From: Spirochaetota bacterium
GTDB taxonomy: Bacteria; Spirochaetota; UBA4802; UBA5550
Direction of reading: 5' to 3'
Assembly (NCBI GenBank): GCA_022704585.1
Contig: JAKJGD010000133.1
Coordinates: forward strand, 1 to 6,379
Length of the DNA stretch: 6,379 nucleotides
Shown here: positions 6,370 through 6,379 of the stretch, in pieces
Layout: each line of letters begins with the position of its first letter
Position numbering within the stretch: the stretch's first letter is position 1
Position numbers and translations under genes: made by a program
The notes under the pieces: generated by a model
Database searches by the model: none
Told to the model about the DNA's origin: nothing
Seen by the model: the letters and a program-made list of their open reading frames with translations, nothing else

Positions 6370-6379
6370 GACCTCGATG

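Overview
The window carries the distal part of one plus-strand operon for a membrane complex related to hydrogenase 4, formate hydrogenlyase and complex I. A short convergent gene lies at the right edge. The operon encodes six subunits in tight order: the C-terminal part of a HyfB-type antiporter-like subunit (1-761, cut by the window edge), a HyfC/NuoH-like subunit (763-1683), a HyfE/NuoK-like subunit (1680-2315), a HyfF/NuoN-like antiporter subunit (2319-3725), a fused NuoC-NuoD/HyfG-like large subunit (3745-5235) and a small subunit that fuses a two-cluster ferredoxin to a HyfI/NuoB-like domain (5246-6001). A hairpin at 6021-6056 closes the operon and can also serve the minus-strand gene at 6079-6369.

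The most important point is in the large subunit. It aligns without gaps to the group 4 [NiFe] hydrogenase large subunit around the active site, but all four cysteines that would hold nickel and iron are gone. The N-terminal CxxC position reads AGDT and the C-terminal CxxC position reads SYCG. The protein also stops right after that second site, so it has no C-terminal extension for a maturation protease. This is therefore very unlikely to be an active hydrogenase despite looking like Hyf/Hyc. It matches the 'energy-converting hydrogenase-related' (Ehr) class, known for example from Geobacter, whose redox reaction is still unknown.

The rest of the machine looks intact. The small subunit has a full set of cysteines for three [4Fe-4S] clusters, and the membrane subunits keep the charged residues expected for ion pumping. 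A reasonable model is that electrons enter through the ferredoxin domain and pass to the proximal cluster next to a changed, nickel-free cavity. The unknown reaction there would drive proton or sodium translocation by the HyfB/HyfF/HyfC/HyfE membrane arm.

The DNA is moderately GC-rich. The genes are bacterial in style, with Shine-Dalgarno sequences, ATGA overlaps and very short gaps. The taxon cannot be fixed from this window. An anaerobic or facultative bacterium, such as a deltaproteobacterium or a spirochaete, is only a guess. There is no stretch above 300 bases without a gene, no RNA gene, no mobile element and no CRISPR array. The operon promoter must lie upstream of the window.
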